Origin: a virus
Length of the DNA stretch: 64,000 nt
Reading direction: 5' to 3' (one strand)
IMG/VR virus record: IMGVR_UViG_3300027704_000022
Location: 1-64,000 of that record
Position 1 is the stretch's first letter. Every line of letters starts with the position of its first letter. Position numbers and translations under genes: made by a program. This document shows positions 45,779-52,460 of this stretch, piece after piece. The notes below the pieces were generated by a model. The model saw only the letters and a program-made list of their open reading frames with translations. It was not told the origin of the DNA and made no database searches.

Positions 45779-46306
45779 TTACATTGGAGAATACCAATTC
45801 GGGGCATCTCTTTTCGTCCACTTAGCGAAGTAAGACTTATCGTAGTTATAATACTCCCTATATTTTTCTACAACAGAAAGATTTTCAAAGTTAGGGTGCG
45901 TCCTGCATTTTTGATTTTCGTTAATAGCCACGGCAAATTCCGTAAGAGACCCAGCTACGACAGTAGATCGATGCGTATTCGACATACACCACAGAATAAA
46001 CCTCTCAGAAAAATGCTCCTTCTCAGTGCGGAACTTTTTCTCTTTAGCCATAGACATACCATGACGAATTAGCCACATCATGTTAGATTTGTTCTTCATC
46101 GCCCAGATAGTGCATGGGTGTTTGGCGTAGGAGTGTTTGCGAGAATTGCCTTTTTGAGTCCTTGGGCAATCGCAGCCAGCCAAGACCTCAAGGGAGAAAC
46201 AATTAGCTAACATTTGAGCAGTTTCTACCACCATCTTAGAAACATGCTTATCGCAAAGGTTTTTCGCTGCTTGGTATGGGTCTTTATCTGTAACAAATAT
46301 ATTCAT
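45779..46306 (-). CDS. Phage pyrimidine-dimer glycosylase-like protein
   Basis: 175 residues. MNIFVTDKDPYQAAKNLCDKHVSKMVVETAQMLANC matches the family of phage proteins often annotated as pyrimidine-dimer DNA glycosylase (T4 DenV-like N-terminus), with conserved DKH-V-KM and NK..M-WL.RH.M. DenV itself cuts UV lesions. Repair of sunlight damage would fit a marine or surface phage, but activity is not proven from the motif. Confidence 0.6.
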   Translation of the reverse strand: MNIFVTDKDPYQAAKNLCDKHVSKMVVETAQMLANCFSLEVLAGCDCPRTQKGNSRKHSYAKHPCTIWAMKNKSNMMWLIRHGMSMAKEKKFRTEKEHFSERFILWCMSNTHRSTVVAGSLTEFAVAINENQKCRTHPNFENLSVVEKYREYYNYDKSYFAKWTKRDAPNWYSPM

Positions 46307-46328
46307 ATCCGCAAGAATCCTACATCAA

Positions 46329-46580
46329 TTAATCGTTACTGTCAAGATCTTCTTTCAATATTTTCTCGATACTATATTCGTAAGATCTTAAACCAAGCAT
46401 GACATACTCCCACAAATACGTCTCTATCAAGATGACTTTGGATGGAGATTTTACCTCGACATTTAATTGTTTTTTAATGTCGGTGTAGACTCTCATCTTC
46501 TCGCGATTTCTATCTATGTCGATCTGGCGGATTGTTTCTGCCGCTTTTTTAATTAAAAAAAGCTTTTCTTCAGCGTTCAT
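46329..46580 (-). CDS. Hypothetical helical protein
   Basis: 83 residues, charged helices (EEKLFLIKKAAETIRQIDIDRNREKMRVYTDIKKQLNV, YVMLGLRSYEYSIEKIL). No family recognised. Overlaps the upstream gene by 11 nt. Cotranscribed with the glycosylase-like gene. Confidence 0.5.
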   Translation of the reverse strand: MNAEEKLFLIKKAAETIRQIDIDRNREKMRVYTDIKKQLNVEVKSPSKVILIETYLWEYVMLGLRSYEYSIEKILKEDLDSND

Positions 46581-46749
46581 CCTGTTTTTTCTTTTTGAAT
46601 CTCTTTTTTAATCTAGAAAATAGAGACTCCTTCTCTGGCTTAGCTGTAAAATCAGCCCACTGTTTATTGTCTGGCGAGCCAAAGAGTTCCGTTAATCTTT
46701 CTCTTTGCTCAGGGTCGATATCGAAATCGAATTCGGGTTTTTGTTTCAT
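46570..46749 (-). CDS. Small basic-tailed protein
   Basis: 59 residues: acidic half (KPEFDFDIDPEQRERLTELFGS) then a basic tail RLKKRFKKKKQDER. Its ATG has an A-rich upstream region, and its end overlaps the next gene by 11 nt. The bipolar charge suggests an adaptor or RNA-binding tail. Confidence 0.5.
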   Translation of the reverse strand: MKQKPEFDFDIDPEQRERLTELFGSPDNKQWADFTAKPEKESLFSRLKKRFKKKKQDER

Positions 46750-46757
46750 TTCTTTAT

Positions 46758-46868
46758 TTAAGTAAATAGTTCGAAAAGGAATTTCAACACATAGAATCCA
46801 GCGACACCAGAAGTAATCGCGGCTATGAATTGTATCGATGGTCTAACAGATGGTGGCGGGGGTTTCAT
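46758..46868 (-). CDS. Small single-pass membrane protein
   Basis: 36 residues: proline-rich start (KPPPPSVRPS), then a hydrophobic helix IQFIAAITSGVAGFYVLKFLF. Spaced 8 bp before the next gene. Its start codon abuts a copy of the dispersed motif. Confidence 0.5.
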   Translation of the reverse strand: MKPPPPSVRPSIQFIAAITSGVAGFYVLKFLFELFT

Positions 46869-46896
46869 TATTTGTTTCTATTTTGTTCGATCTGGG
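46868..46896. promoter_or_regulatory. Dispersed motif copy adjoining a start codon
   Basis: TTATTT (46868-46873), 15 bp, GATCTGGG (46889-46896). On the minus strand the AAATAA end touches the ATG of the 36-residue protein, exactly as at 47370. Confidence 0.55.
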
Positions 46897-46907
46897 TCTT
46901 TCGACGT

Positions 46908-47369
46908 TTATTTGAAACTTTTTAATTCGCTTTGGTCTAAGCAATACCCTTCCCCATGGCCAAGATCCTTGAGATTAGAGGTCTGGACCAACTCGCTCTT
47001 CATTGCATAACCTTTTATATCTACTTCAGAGTTGTTAACTATGCATAGGACATACATATCAACGTCAGCATTGAATTTTTTTGTAGCTAAAAGTCTACCA
47101 TTTTTGTAAGTTGTAGATTTTATATCGTAGGCATAACCTTTCAACTTACCATCTGCGCTTCCGCTACGAGGAGTTAACCCTAAGTCGGGGAAAGTATTAA
47201 ATTGTTTAGCAAATGCATACTCAGCCTTCATACCCATGACATCAGCTTCACTACCGTCATGATTACCGACCTTCGCATCTTTAACGCCAGAGCTTCGGGC
47301 GATGATCGACCTCATCCTACCTAATTGTTCGCATATTAAAACTTCGTCTGGATCTAGATTTACAATCAT
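46908..47369 (-). CDS. PD-(D/E)XK nuclease-like protein
   Basis: 153 residues. GMKAEYAFAKQFN supplies an acidic helix residue, then DLGLTPRSGSADGKLKGYAYDIKST gives a D...D-I-K core, the pattern of small phage restriction-like nucleases. The final region (VDIKGYAMKSELVQTSNL) fits added strands. Could process DNA branches or host DNA. Its ATG directly follows an AAATAA end of the dispersed motif. Confidence 0.6.
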   Translation of the reverse strand: MIVNLDPDEVLICEQLGRMRSIIARSSGVKDAKVGNHDGSEADVMGMKAEYAFAKQFNTFPDLGLTPRSGSADGKLKGYAYDIKSTTYKNGRLLATKKFNADVDMYVLCIVNNSEVDIKGYAMKSELVQTSNLKDLGHGEGYCLDQSELKSFK

Positions 47370-47398
47370 TTATTTAGTTTTCTTACGTTCGATCTGGG
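47370..47398. promoter_or_regulatory. Dispersed motif copy adjoining a start codon
   Basis: TTATTT (47370-47375), 15 bp, GATCTGGG (47391-47398). Lies at the end of the 47370 gene and next to the start at 47369. Confidence 0.55.
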
Positions 47399-47711
47399 AT
47401 CTTTCTTCCATCAGCATAGCCTTAGCTAAAATAGCGTAGTTAACGATGTCATCACATGCATCTTCTACTGATTCATTACTAACCTTTAGTTCTTTGTCGT
47501 TAGTAAAGCTACGGATTCGCTGGATCTTGTCTATCACCCGCAATAATAGCCCTTGAACGGGGTGAATATCGAGGATAGATGAAGCATTGAAATTGGCGAA
47601 AGGGTCTGTAGATGATTTGCCGCCAGTATAATCACTGTTTTTTTGTTCCATTATTGCTCGACACGATTTGCACGTATCCTCATGCAATTTTAATAATTGT
47701 TTTGTATTCAT
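47370..47711 (-). CDS. DUF1599-like nucleotide-modification protein
   Basis: 113 residues. KNSDYTGGKSSTDPFANFNASSILDIHPVQGLLLRVIDKIQRIRSF followed by VEDACDDIVNYAIL matches the DUF1599/nucleotide-modification-associated family (K..DY....PFANF...G...R..DK). It pairs with the MazG-like gene just upstream, suggesting nucleotide pool control. Function inferred from family. Confidence 0.7.
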   Translation of the reverse strand: MNTKQLLKLHEDTCKSCRAIMEQKNSDYTGGKSSTDPFANFNASSILDIHPVQGLLLRVIDKIQRIRSFTNDKELKVSNESVEDACDDIVNYAILAKAMLMEERSQIERKKTK

Positions 47712-47713
47712 CT

Positions 47714-48049
47714 TTATTGGTCTTTTATGAATTTACCGCCCACCATCTTACCCGTCCGATCTTTGATCTCGTCATATGCCACATTTAAACAATAAGTAGG
47801 ATCTAATCCCATCATCTTAGCCGCAATGATAATCGTCACCAACATATCTCCTATACCATCAACCACTTCTGGCTTTTCTAACCAATATTTCTCTGGGTTG
47901 TCAAATCCCGATTGCTTAACCGCCTCTATTGTTTCATCCAACTCCTCCTGAGTTTTATCCAACTGGGCCAAAGGATCAGCAGCATCAAAGATGCCACGCT
48001 CATCTGCCCAAACTACCACTTTCTCTACTAATGTTTCAAAGTTCTTCAT
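47714..48049 (-). CDS. MazG-like NTP pyrophosphohydrolase
   Basis: 111 residues. KTQEELDETIEAV gives the EExxE metal-binding helix and EVVDGIGDML the ExxD helix of the all-alpha NTP pyrophosphatase superfamily. In phages these may clean up dNTP pools or modulate the stringent response. Its end lies 2 bp before the DUF1599-like start. Confidence 0.8.
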   Translation of the reverse strand: MKNFETLVEKVVVWADERGIFDAADPLAQLDKTQEELDETIEAVKQSGFDNPEKYWLEKPEVVDGIGDMLVTIIIAAKMMGLDPTYCLNVAYDEIKDRTGKMVGGKFIKDQ

Positions 48050-48302
48050 TGTTTATTTCTGTTTTATTTTTTTCCATTCTCTGGATATGTCTATCCCAAA
48101 TATCATCTGGCTCCGCGTTTAACGCCTCCAATTGCTTCCGCATACGATCTTGCATTCTTATGTGATACAACTGAATTGGAAAAGCTACAAGGACTTTTAC
48201 AAAAACGCTCACGCAGCTAACCACGGCTAGCACAACACCAAACGTCAGACCAAACAAGGCGCTGAAAAATAAACATTCAATTTTCAATAGCGTAATTCTC
48301 AT
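48036..48302 (-). CDS. Small membrane protein
   Basis: 88 residues from ATG 48302; a TTG six codons upstream is an alternative. Hydrophobic segment IECLFFSALFGLTFGVVLAVVSCVSVFVKVLV, long enough for one or two helices, then a charged tail. First gene of this minus-strand run; the ATG is preceded by TATAAAATT. Function unknown. Confidence 0.55.
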   Translation of the reverse strand: MRITLLKIECLFFSALFGLTFGVVLAVVSCVSVFVKVLVAFPIQLYHIRMQDRMRKQLEALNAEPDDIWDRHIQRMEKNKTEINNEEL

Positions 48303-48433
48303 AATTTTATAAAAGCGCAAAGGGATAATGTGGCGTTACCCAGGCGATAGCAATGAATGTCCATAAGAGCTTGGAGCTAATCCTAGACGGTACTTAGCTA
48401 TGGTCAAGAGATTTTTTCAAGATTAATAAAAAA

Positions 48434-48448
48434 AGTGTAAATTTAAGT
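48434..48448 (+). promoter_or_regulatory. Candidate late promoter box AGTGTAA
   Basis: AGTGTAA (48434-48440), 8 nt before the ATG at 48449. The 146-bp divergent gap upstream (48303-48448) has no gene. Confidence 0.5.
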
Positions 48449-48727
48449 ATGCCTCAACAATTATTAAGTGAAATACACTCCAACGCATCAGTATCATCAG
48501 GAGACTGGGCGGACTTTAGAGCTGAAGTCACAGGCATGTACCTCTTGAGTGGCCAAGCTAACAAAGAATGGGACTCTCAACACTTAATTAGGGAATATAA
48601 CAAGAATATTAATGACAGATACGAAGGCTGGACTGGATCTTCTCCTGTAACAACTGGACTATTTATTGAACCTTACAATGACGGGCTGAGTTATATAGGC
48701 ACAGGTGATTTCCGCAATTACCCTTGA
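48449..48727 (+). CDS. Lone plus-strand gene, probably late
   Basis: 92 residues, soluble, no family recognised; contains DWADFRAEVTGMYLLSGQ and a Tyr/Gly-rich end. It is the only plus-strand gene between 37 and 53 kb, with its own AGTGTAA box, and overlaps the convergent gene by 10 nt. Probably a virion or late protein inserted separately. Confidence 0.55.
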   Translation: MPQQLLSEIHSNASVSSGDWADFRAEVTGMYLLSGQANKEWDSQHLIREYNKNINDRYEGWTGSSPVTTGLFIEPYNDGLSYIGTGDFRNYP

Positions 48728-49257
48728 ACCTTTTCAATAGGAAGGTCGTATTCTTGATAAGGCAAAAACCAATGGTTGCACTGCGATAAGACATCTGAGA
48801 GAAGAACCATTGACATCCAGTCTTTCCTGCCATTGCGCTGATAACCCTTGTATAAGCAGTCGCTTACTTTTGTAACTCTATCTTTTAAATCGCATTTTTC
48901 TTTAGCTAAGTTAAAAAGATCGATGTTTTTGACATGAAGGAAGAAAGCCCCGACATCAAAAGCTATCCAAACAGGAGTGCCTTTCTCGTTACACCATCCA
49001 GTCTTACCATTTACATTGGTGAATTCTAGCAGGACTCTACCTTCCCGCATAGAATTCTTTATTCCTTTTAGATCCACGGTCTCTCCATCGACGATAAAAT
49101 CGACATGGCCAATATCTTGCATTTTACCTGTCTTCTTTATGGTAAGTCCCGCTGATAAACATGAGTGGTGATAACGCTGCGTAGATTCGCACATAAGCTT
49201 TTTAGTATGCGCGACATGACTAGAACCTGAAAGACCTTTAGCTTTATTTGAAATCAT
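48718..49257 (-). CDS. Probable PD-(D/E)XK nuclease-like protein
   Basis: 179 residues. HVDFIVDGETVDLKGIKNSMREGRVLLEFTNVNGKTGW shows D...(V)D-L-K then beta strands, as in restriction-like nucleases, and a following WIAFDVGAFFLHV strand. The C-terminus contains SDCLYKGYQRNGRKDWMSMV. No exact family named. Resembles phage resolvase-like or virion-associated nucleases; moderate confidence. Confidence 0.5.
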   Translation of the reverse strand: MISNKAKGLSGSSHVAHTKKLMCESTQRYHHSCLSAGLTIKKTGKMQDIGHVDFIVDGETVDLKGIKNSMREGRVLLEFTNVNGKTGWCNEKGTPVWIAFDVGAFFLHVKNIDLFNLAKEKCDLKDRVTKVSDCLYKGYQRNGRKDWMSMVLLSDVLSQCNHWFLPYQEYDLPIEKVQG

Positions 49258-49309
49258 CTATACATATATTATAAAACTAATTAAAAATTGCAAGAAAAAA
49301 ATAAAAAAA

Positions 49310-49334
49310 CCCCCTACCCATGATAGGTAGGAGG
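49310..49334 (-). terminator. Terminator at the end of the lysis operon
   Basis: Minus strand: stem CCTACC/GGTAGG with outer CC/GG after one mismatch, 7-nt loop, then a run of seven Ts. Follows the 59-residue membrane protein gene. Confidence 0.8.
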
Positions 49335-49352
49335 TCTATCTAGAGAACTAGA

Positions 49353-49532
49353 CTATTTCTGCTTGGCTTTACCGATATTTAAAGCAGCCCAATCTACCAG
49401 TCGGTAGATTTTAGCTAAAGTGCCTGACTGCGGAGTCGGGGTCACGGCGGTAATGGCTGAAGCTAAAGCTATAGCAGCCGTAAGAACGCCAAACCAAGGG
49501 TTATCTTGAATAATTTGAATAATCAATTCCAT
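49353..49532 (-). CDS. Small membrane protein, holin-like
   Basis: 59 residues: N-terminal IIQIIQDNPWFGVLTAAIALASAITAVTPTP membrane segment, then LAKIYRLVDWAALNIGKAKQK. The final LD/VDWAALNIGKAK pattern is common in small phage proteins near lysis genes. AGTGTAA lies 8 nt before the ATG, and a terminator follows, so it is a separate late unit. May be a second holin or antiholin. Confidence 0.6.
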   Translation of the reverse strand: MELIIQIIQDNPWFGVLTAAIALASAITAVTPTPQSGTLAKIYRLVDWAALNIGKAKQK

Positions 49533-49547
49533 ATAACTATTTACACT
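49533..49547 (-). promoter_or_regulatory. Candidate late promoter box AGTGTAA
   Basis: Minus-strand AGTGTAA (49541-49547), 8 nt before the ATG at 49532. Confidence 0.5.
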
Positions 49548-49795
49548 GTTTTGTGTGATTGTGAAGCAATTTGTTTTGTTGCGTAACCTTGGTATTGATC
49601 AGCAGGATCTAATTCCCAGCCTTTAATGCCAAACTTATGCGCTCCGATCTCTCCACTTGTTAGGTCGTGAATTTCTGGAGAGTCTAACTTATGGCAACAG
49701 GAATCAATAAGATTATCCTGCTCATTCAAGACTACTATCATCAATTCTCTGTAGCCATTATTGCCAATGATTCTGCTATTATATCTACAATTCAT
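49541..49795 (-). CDS. Hypothetical protein
   Basis: 84 residues, no membrane segment; contains YRELMIVVLNEQDNLIDSCCHKLDSPEIHDLTSGE. No family recognised. Overlaps the upstream membrane-anchored gene (ATGA), so the pair is probably translated together. Its end overlaps the AGTGTAA box of the next gene. Confidence 0.5.
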   Translation of the reverse strand: MNCRYNSRIIGNNGYRELMIVVLNEQDNLIDSCCHKLDSPEIHDLTSGEIGAHKFGIKGWELDPADQYQGYATKQIASQSHKTV

Positions 49796-50217
49796 TCCGC
49801 ACTGATCACGATGTAATCGTGGAACTTTTTATAGCTATCTGCATACTCGACACAAGATTTAAAGTCGCCAGTGTAATCTATAGATGAAGGATTGACCACA
49901 AAGAACCTTCCTTGGGGCGTTAAGAATGGATCAGAGTCCTTAACTAAATGGGTAGAGGAGATTCTCCATTCAACGCCGTCTCTCTTAACAAGAGTCTTGA
50001 ATTTCAACATATCAGATGCATGAGCGTCCTCCTCATACTCGCTAAGCATCTTATCAAGCTGCCACTTAGTCAAAGAGACATGAGCCTCTAGCTTTTCTGG
50101 AGGAACCACCCTTACAATCTCTACTGTTTCAATAATTGGATTGCGATCATGCCATGCTGCTAGACCTAAGATTGAGGCGAATAAGACTAAGGTTGTTATT
50201 TTGAATATATTTTTCAT
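49792..50217 (-). CDS. Membrane-anchored periplasmic-type protein
   Basis: 141 residues. N-terminal hydrophobic segment (IFKITTLVLFASILGLAAW), no lipobox cysteine, then a soluble helical and beta domain (EKLEAHVSLTKWQLDKML, WRISSTHLV, FVVNPSS). Probably anchored and facing the periplasm. Its neighbours are lysis genes, so envelope action is plausible. No family recognised. Confidence 0.55.
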   Translation of the reverse strand: MKNIFKITTLVLFASILGLAAWHDRNPIIETVEIVRVVPPEKLEAHVSLTKWQLDKMLSEYEEDAHASDMLKFKTLVKRDGVEWRISSTHLVKDSDPFLTPQGRFFVVNPSSIDYTGDFKSCVEYADSYKKFHDYIVISAE

Positions 50218-50237
50218 AACTCCTTGAAGTTAGCAGC

Positions 50238-50447
50238 TTAAAATTGTTTGACAAGCACATTATGCACTTCTTTTCTAATTATTACGATAGGGTTATTATA
50301 AAAATTAGCTTCCTTAATTTTATTTTGGTTGTAGACCCAATAATCCAAAGCTTCTTTTTCATCGTGGAACTCTGGAGTATTTGGGATAGGTCCGTATGTG
50401 AAGCCCTTATCTTCTGCGATTATATGGACCTGCCTATAATTCTTCAT
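50238..50447 (-). CDS. Hypothetical protein
   Basis: 69 residues, soluble: strands RQVHIIAEDKGFTYGPI, helix DEKEALDYWVYNQNKIKEA, then NPIVIIRKEVHNVLV. Small alpha-beta fold, no family recognised. Overlaps the small basic gene upstream by 14 nt. Confidence 0.5.
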   Translation of the reverse strand: MKNYRQVHIIAEDKGFTYGPIPNTPEFHDEKEALDYWVYNQNKIKEANFYNNPIVIIRKEVHNVLVKQF

Positions 50448-50571
50448 TCTTTATCTGATTTTCCCCATCTTTACGGACTCTTTTATTCTGTCGGCGCTTC
50501 CCGAAGGGTCTCAAATGTTTCCACCATTCCACCGTTTTAACCGCACCCTTCCCCTTACTCGCGCTCGACAT
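50434..50571 (-). CDS. Very small basic protein
   Basis: 45 residues, strongly basic (ASKGKGAVKTVEWWKHLRPFGKRRQNKRVRK). Fits a 2-bp gap after the preceding stop and overlaps the next start. Could bind nucleic acid. No family recognised. Confidence 0.45.
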   Translation of the reverse strand: MSSASKGKGAVKTVEWWKHLRPFGKRRQNKRVRKDGENQIKNEEL

Positions 50572-50573
50572 GA

Positions 50574-50864
50574 TTATATTTCTACGTATTCAGGAGCAAT
50601 CTCAGCTATTTCAGCGCAAAGACTTTGGATTTCTTTTTGAGACATCTCTTTAGCCATCTTTTTTAATTTAGCCACCTCTGTATAGAATTTTTGATATTGC
50701 TCTCCTTGATTTAAATAATCTTGTGTTTTAAGATCAAGAATAAAAGAATCATAAACCTCGTATCTCGTAAAGTCTATGCACTTTTCTATAGGCTCGAACA
50801 TAGAGTTGCCTACTACATAAACGAAAATATCGTTAGGGTCTACTTTGATTTTTACTTCAGACAT
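50574..50864 (-). CDS. Hypothetical acidic protein
   Basis: 96 residues: strand IKVDPNDIFVYVVGNSMFEPIEKCIDF then helices LNQGEQYQKFYTEVAKLKKMAKEM and EIQSLCAEIAEIAPEYV. No family recognised. Lies directly downstream of the endolysin. Confidence 0.5.
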   Translation of the reverse strand: MSEVKIKVDPNDIFVYVVGNSMFEPIEKCIDFTRYEVYDSFILDLKTQDYLNQGEQYQKFYTEVAKLKKMAKEMSQKEIQSLCAEIAEIAPEYVEI

Positions 50865-50898
50865 TAACCGATCTTACCCTTGTCCTATTTTATGTCCA

Positions 50899-51519
50899 CT
50901 AAAAAATCCTGATTCTGCTCCTTATCTTAGAAACATGCCTACTTTTCTCTAAAACAGAGCCTCCTTCTCTGCTTCCTCCCCCATTTGTGTTACCCTCTAC
51001 AGTCTTGACATACCCTTTAGCGTCTACGTCTTCGACGGCCAAACCAATATGAGAGAACTCAAACACCACAATATCTCCCGCTTTTATATCCTCATTAGTT
51101 GGCTTACGAAGCTCTACACCTTTACCTGATTGCTGTTTAGCCCAGTTTTCAAAATCCCAAGCTGAAGCGGTTTTAGGGCGTTTACACTCTACATCTTTTT
51201 GCTCAATAGCTTCTCTGACTACCCAACAAATGAAAGCAGCGCACCAAGGCCAAGCTTCTTTTGGGTCTAACCAAGTAGCAGCTTTGTATTCGTTCACTCT
51301 AGGACCGCAATTTGTTCCGTCTACTTCTGAGACCCCTATCTCTCCTCTAGCTATAGAGACCATTATAGCGGCAATCCCACCTCCCACTACAGGCCCATGT
51401 TCTTTAGATAGCTCCGCGAGTATAGCATTCCAAGTAATTGGCCCATCTCGGCCATCATCAGAAACACCGATTAAGTTTTGGACGGCTTTAACCACTTGTC
51501 TTTTTCCTTTAAAATCCAT
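50899..51519 (-). CDS. CHAP-domain endolysin
   Basis: 206 residues from ATG 51519; longer frames overlap the holin. N-terminal AVQNLIGVSDDGRDGPITWNAIL resembles a peptidoglycan-binding repeat. The CHAP cysteine peptidase core has C93 (WPWCAAFICW), H157 (FSHIGLAVED) and a polar E175/N177 (VEGNTN). It cuts peptide bonds in peptidoglycan to release phage. No signal peptide, so it needs the holin upstream. Confidence 0.9.
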   Translation of the reverse strand: MDFKGKRQVVKAVQNLIGVSDDGRDGPITWNAILAELSKEHGPVVGGGIAAIMVSIARGEIGVSEVDGTNCGPRVNEYKAATWLDPKEAWPWCAAFICWVVREAIEQKDVECKRPKTASAWDFENWAKQQSGKGVELRKPTNEDIKAGDIVVFEFSHIGLAVEDVDAKGYVKTVEGNTNGGGSREGGSVLEKSRHVSKIRSRIRIF

Positions 51520-51523
51520 TTTA

Positions 51524-51841
51524 TTATTTTTTAATAAATTTATCGGGGTTTTTAGCGAATTTTTCCCCGATCCGAACAATACCAGTAATAACTTCTGGAC
51601 TAATGACCCCAATGATACCATAAGTAATAGCTTTAGTTAAAGATGAAACATCTGTTTGCTCTAGAACAAACCAAGCGATAGTAGCAGCTATAGCAGCTGT
51701 TATTATTTTCTTGAATTGTTCCACATAAGACATGTTTTTATTAGCGTGTAGTAATCTAGCGCACATAGCAACTGCACCTATAATAGAGACAACCCAGCCA
51801 CCACTTATAAACTCTTTAAGTATAGACTTCTCTGGCTCCAT
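51524..51841 (-). CDS. Holin
   Basis: 105 residues with three hydrophobic helices (about 15-31, 46-61, 72-90) and charged ends, as in class I holins. It starts the lysis unit with AGTGTAA 10 nt before the ATG and ends 4 bp before the endolysin. It forms the lesion that lets the CHAP lysin reach the wall. Confidence 0.8.
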   Translation of the reverse strand: MEPEKSILKEFISGGWVVSIIGAVAMCARLLHANKNMSYVEQFKKIITAAIAATIAWFVLEQTDVSSLTKAITYGIIGVISPEVITGIVRIGEKFAKNPDKFIKK

Positions 51842-51858
51842 GTTATACTAATTACACT
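51842..51858 (-). promoter_or_regulatory. Candidate late promoter box AGTGTAA, holin
   Basis: Minus-strand AGTGTAA (51852-51858), 10 nt before the holin ATG, followed by TTAGTATAAC. An AT-rich 64-bp gap lies upstream. Confidence 0.55.
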
Positions 51859-51905
51859 TTATAAAAAAAAAGCCCACTTTGTAATAGCGTTTTTTCAAAT
51901 ATTAA

Positions 51906-52160
51906 TTATTTAACTAAATAGACTTCCCGTTCAAGACGGCGGAACCTTGCATCTGAATGCCAGACCTCATCAGCATTAGGTGTATAAATACCTTCTTCAG
52001 TCAGAACCGACTTCCCTTTCTGCAGTTTCAGAGTGGAAGGTTGATAAATATTTAAATCTCGAACGTTCAGAGATGAGTCTTTCGCGCAAGAGGTCAGCCC
52101 AATCAGAGTCATTACTAGTGCCGCTTTGCCTGAGATTTTCAATTTCTTTAATAATTTCAT
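51906..52160 (-). CDS. Small lipoprotein, candidate outer spanin
   Basis: 84 residues. LKISGKAALVMTLIGLTSC has a basic N-region, a hydrophobic core and a lipobox ending in Cys, so the mature part (about 60 residues) should be membrane-linked. Over 160 bp it is encoded inside the preceding gene in another frame, like Rz1 inside Rz, and sits next to the holin. Spanin function is inferred; an outer membrane in the host is assumed. Confidence 0.6.
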   Translation of the reverse strand: MKLLKKLKISGKAALVMTLIGLTSCAKDSSLNVRDLNIYQPSTLKLQKGKSVLTEEGIYTPNADEVWHSDARFRRLEREVYLVK

Positions 52161-52266
52161 ATTCTTCTTTCTTATGTTCTTTTTCTAAATCATAATAAAA
52201 CCGTTTATTCTTTAGGATTAAGAATAGTTCTAAAGATTTTAAAAGAGATTTAATTAAATGTAGCAT
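51997..52266 (-). CDS. Coiled-coil protein, candidate inner spanin
   Basis: 89 residues: N-terminal amphipathic or hydrophobic LIKSLLKSLELFLILK, then a charged coiled coil (DLEKEHKKEEYEIIKEIENLRQ to LLRERLISERSRF). The embedded lipoprotein and position beside the holin suit an Rz-like inner spanin, but its anchor segment is weak. Alternative: a cytoplasmic coiled-coil protein that merely overlaps a lipoprotein gene. Confidence 0.5.
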   Translation of the reverse strand: MLHLIKSLLKSLELFLILKNKRFYYDLEKEHKKEEYEIIKEIENLRQSGTSNDSDWADLLRERLISERSRFKYLSTFHSETAEREVGSD

Positions 52267-52460
52267 TAGACTTCTACCCCGTTGGTATATATCTTCTTCT
52301 CTGTTTTTTCTAAATCATCAGCCACTTGAGTTACATAGCCATCCACTACTCTTGCACAAGAGATGGCCCATTCGCGAGACCCTTTGAGTTTAGCACTGTA
52401 AGCGTGATGATACTCTCCTTTTCGAGTATATACTTTGTAAAAAATAGTTTTTGTTTTCAT
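52266..52460 (-). CDS. Hypothetical small protein
   Basis: 64 residues, soluble, beta-rich start (TKTIFYKVYTRKGEYHHAYSAKL) then helix VVDGYVTQVADDLEKTEKK. No family recognised. One-base overlap with the next gene, ATGA overlap with the previous one. Confidence 0.5.
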   Translation of the reverse strand: MKTKTIFYKVYTRKGEYHHAYSAKLKGSREWAISCARVVDGYVTQVADDLEKTEKKIYTNGVEV

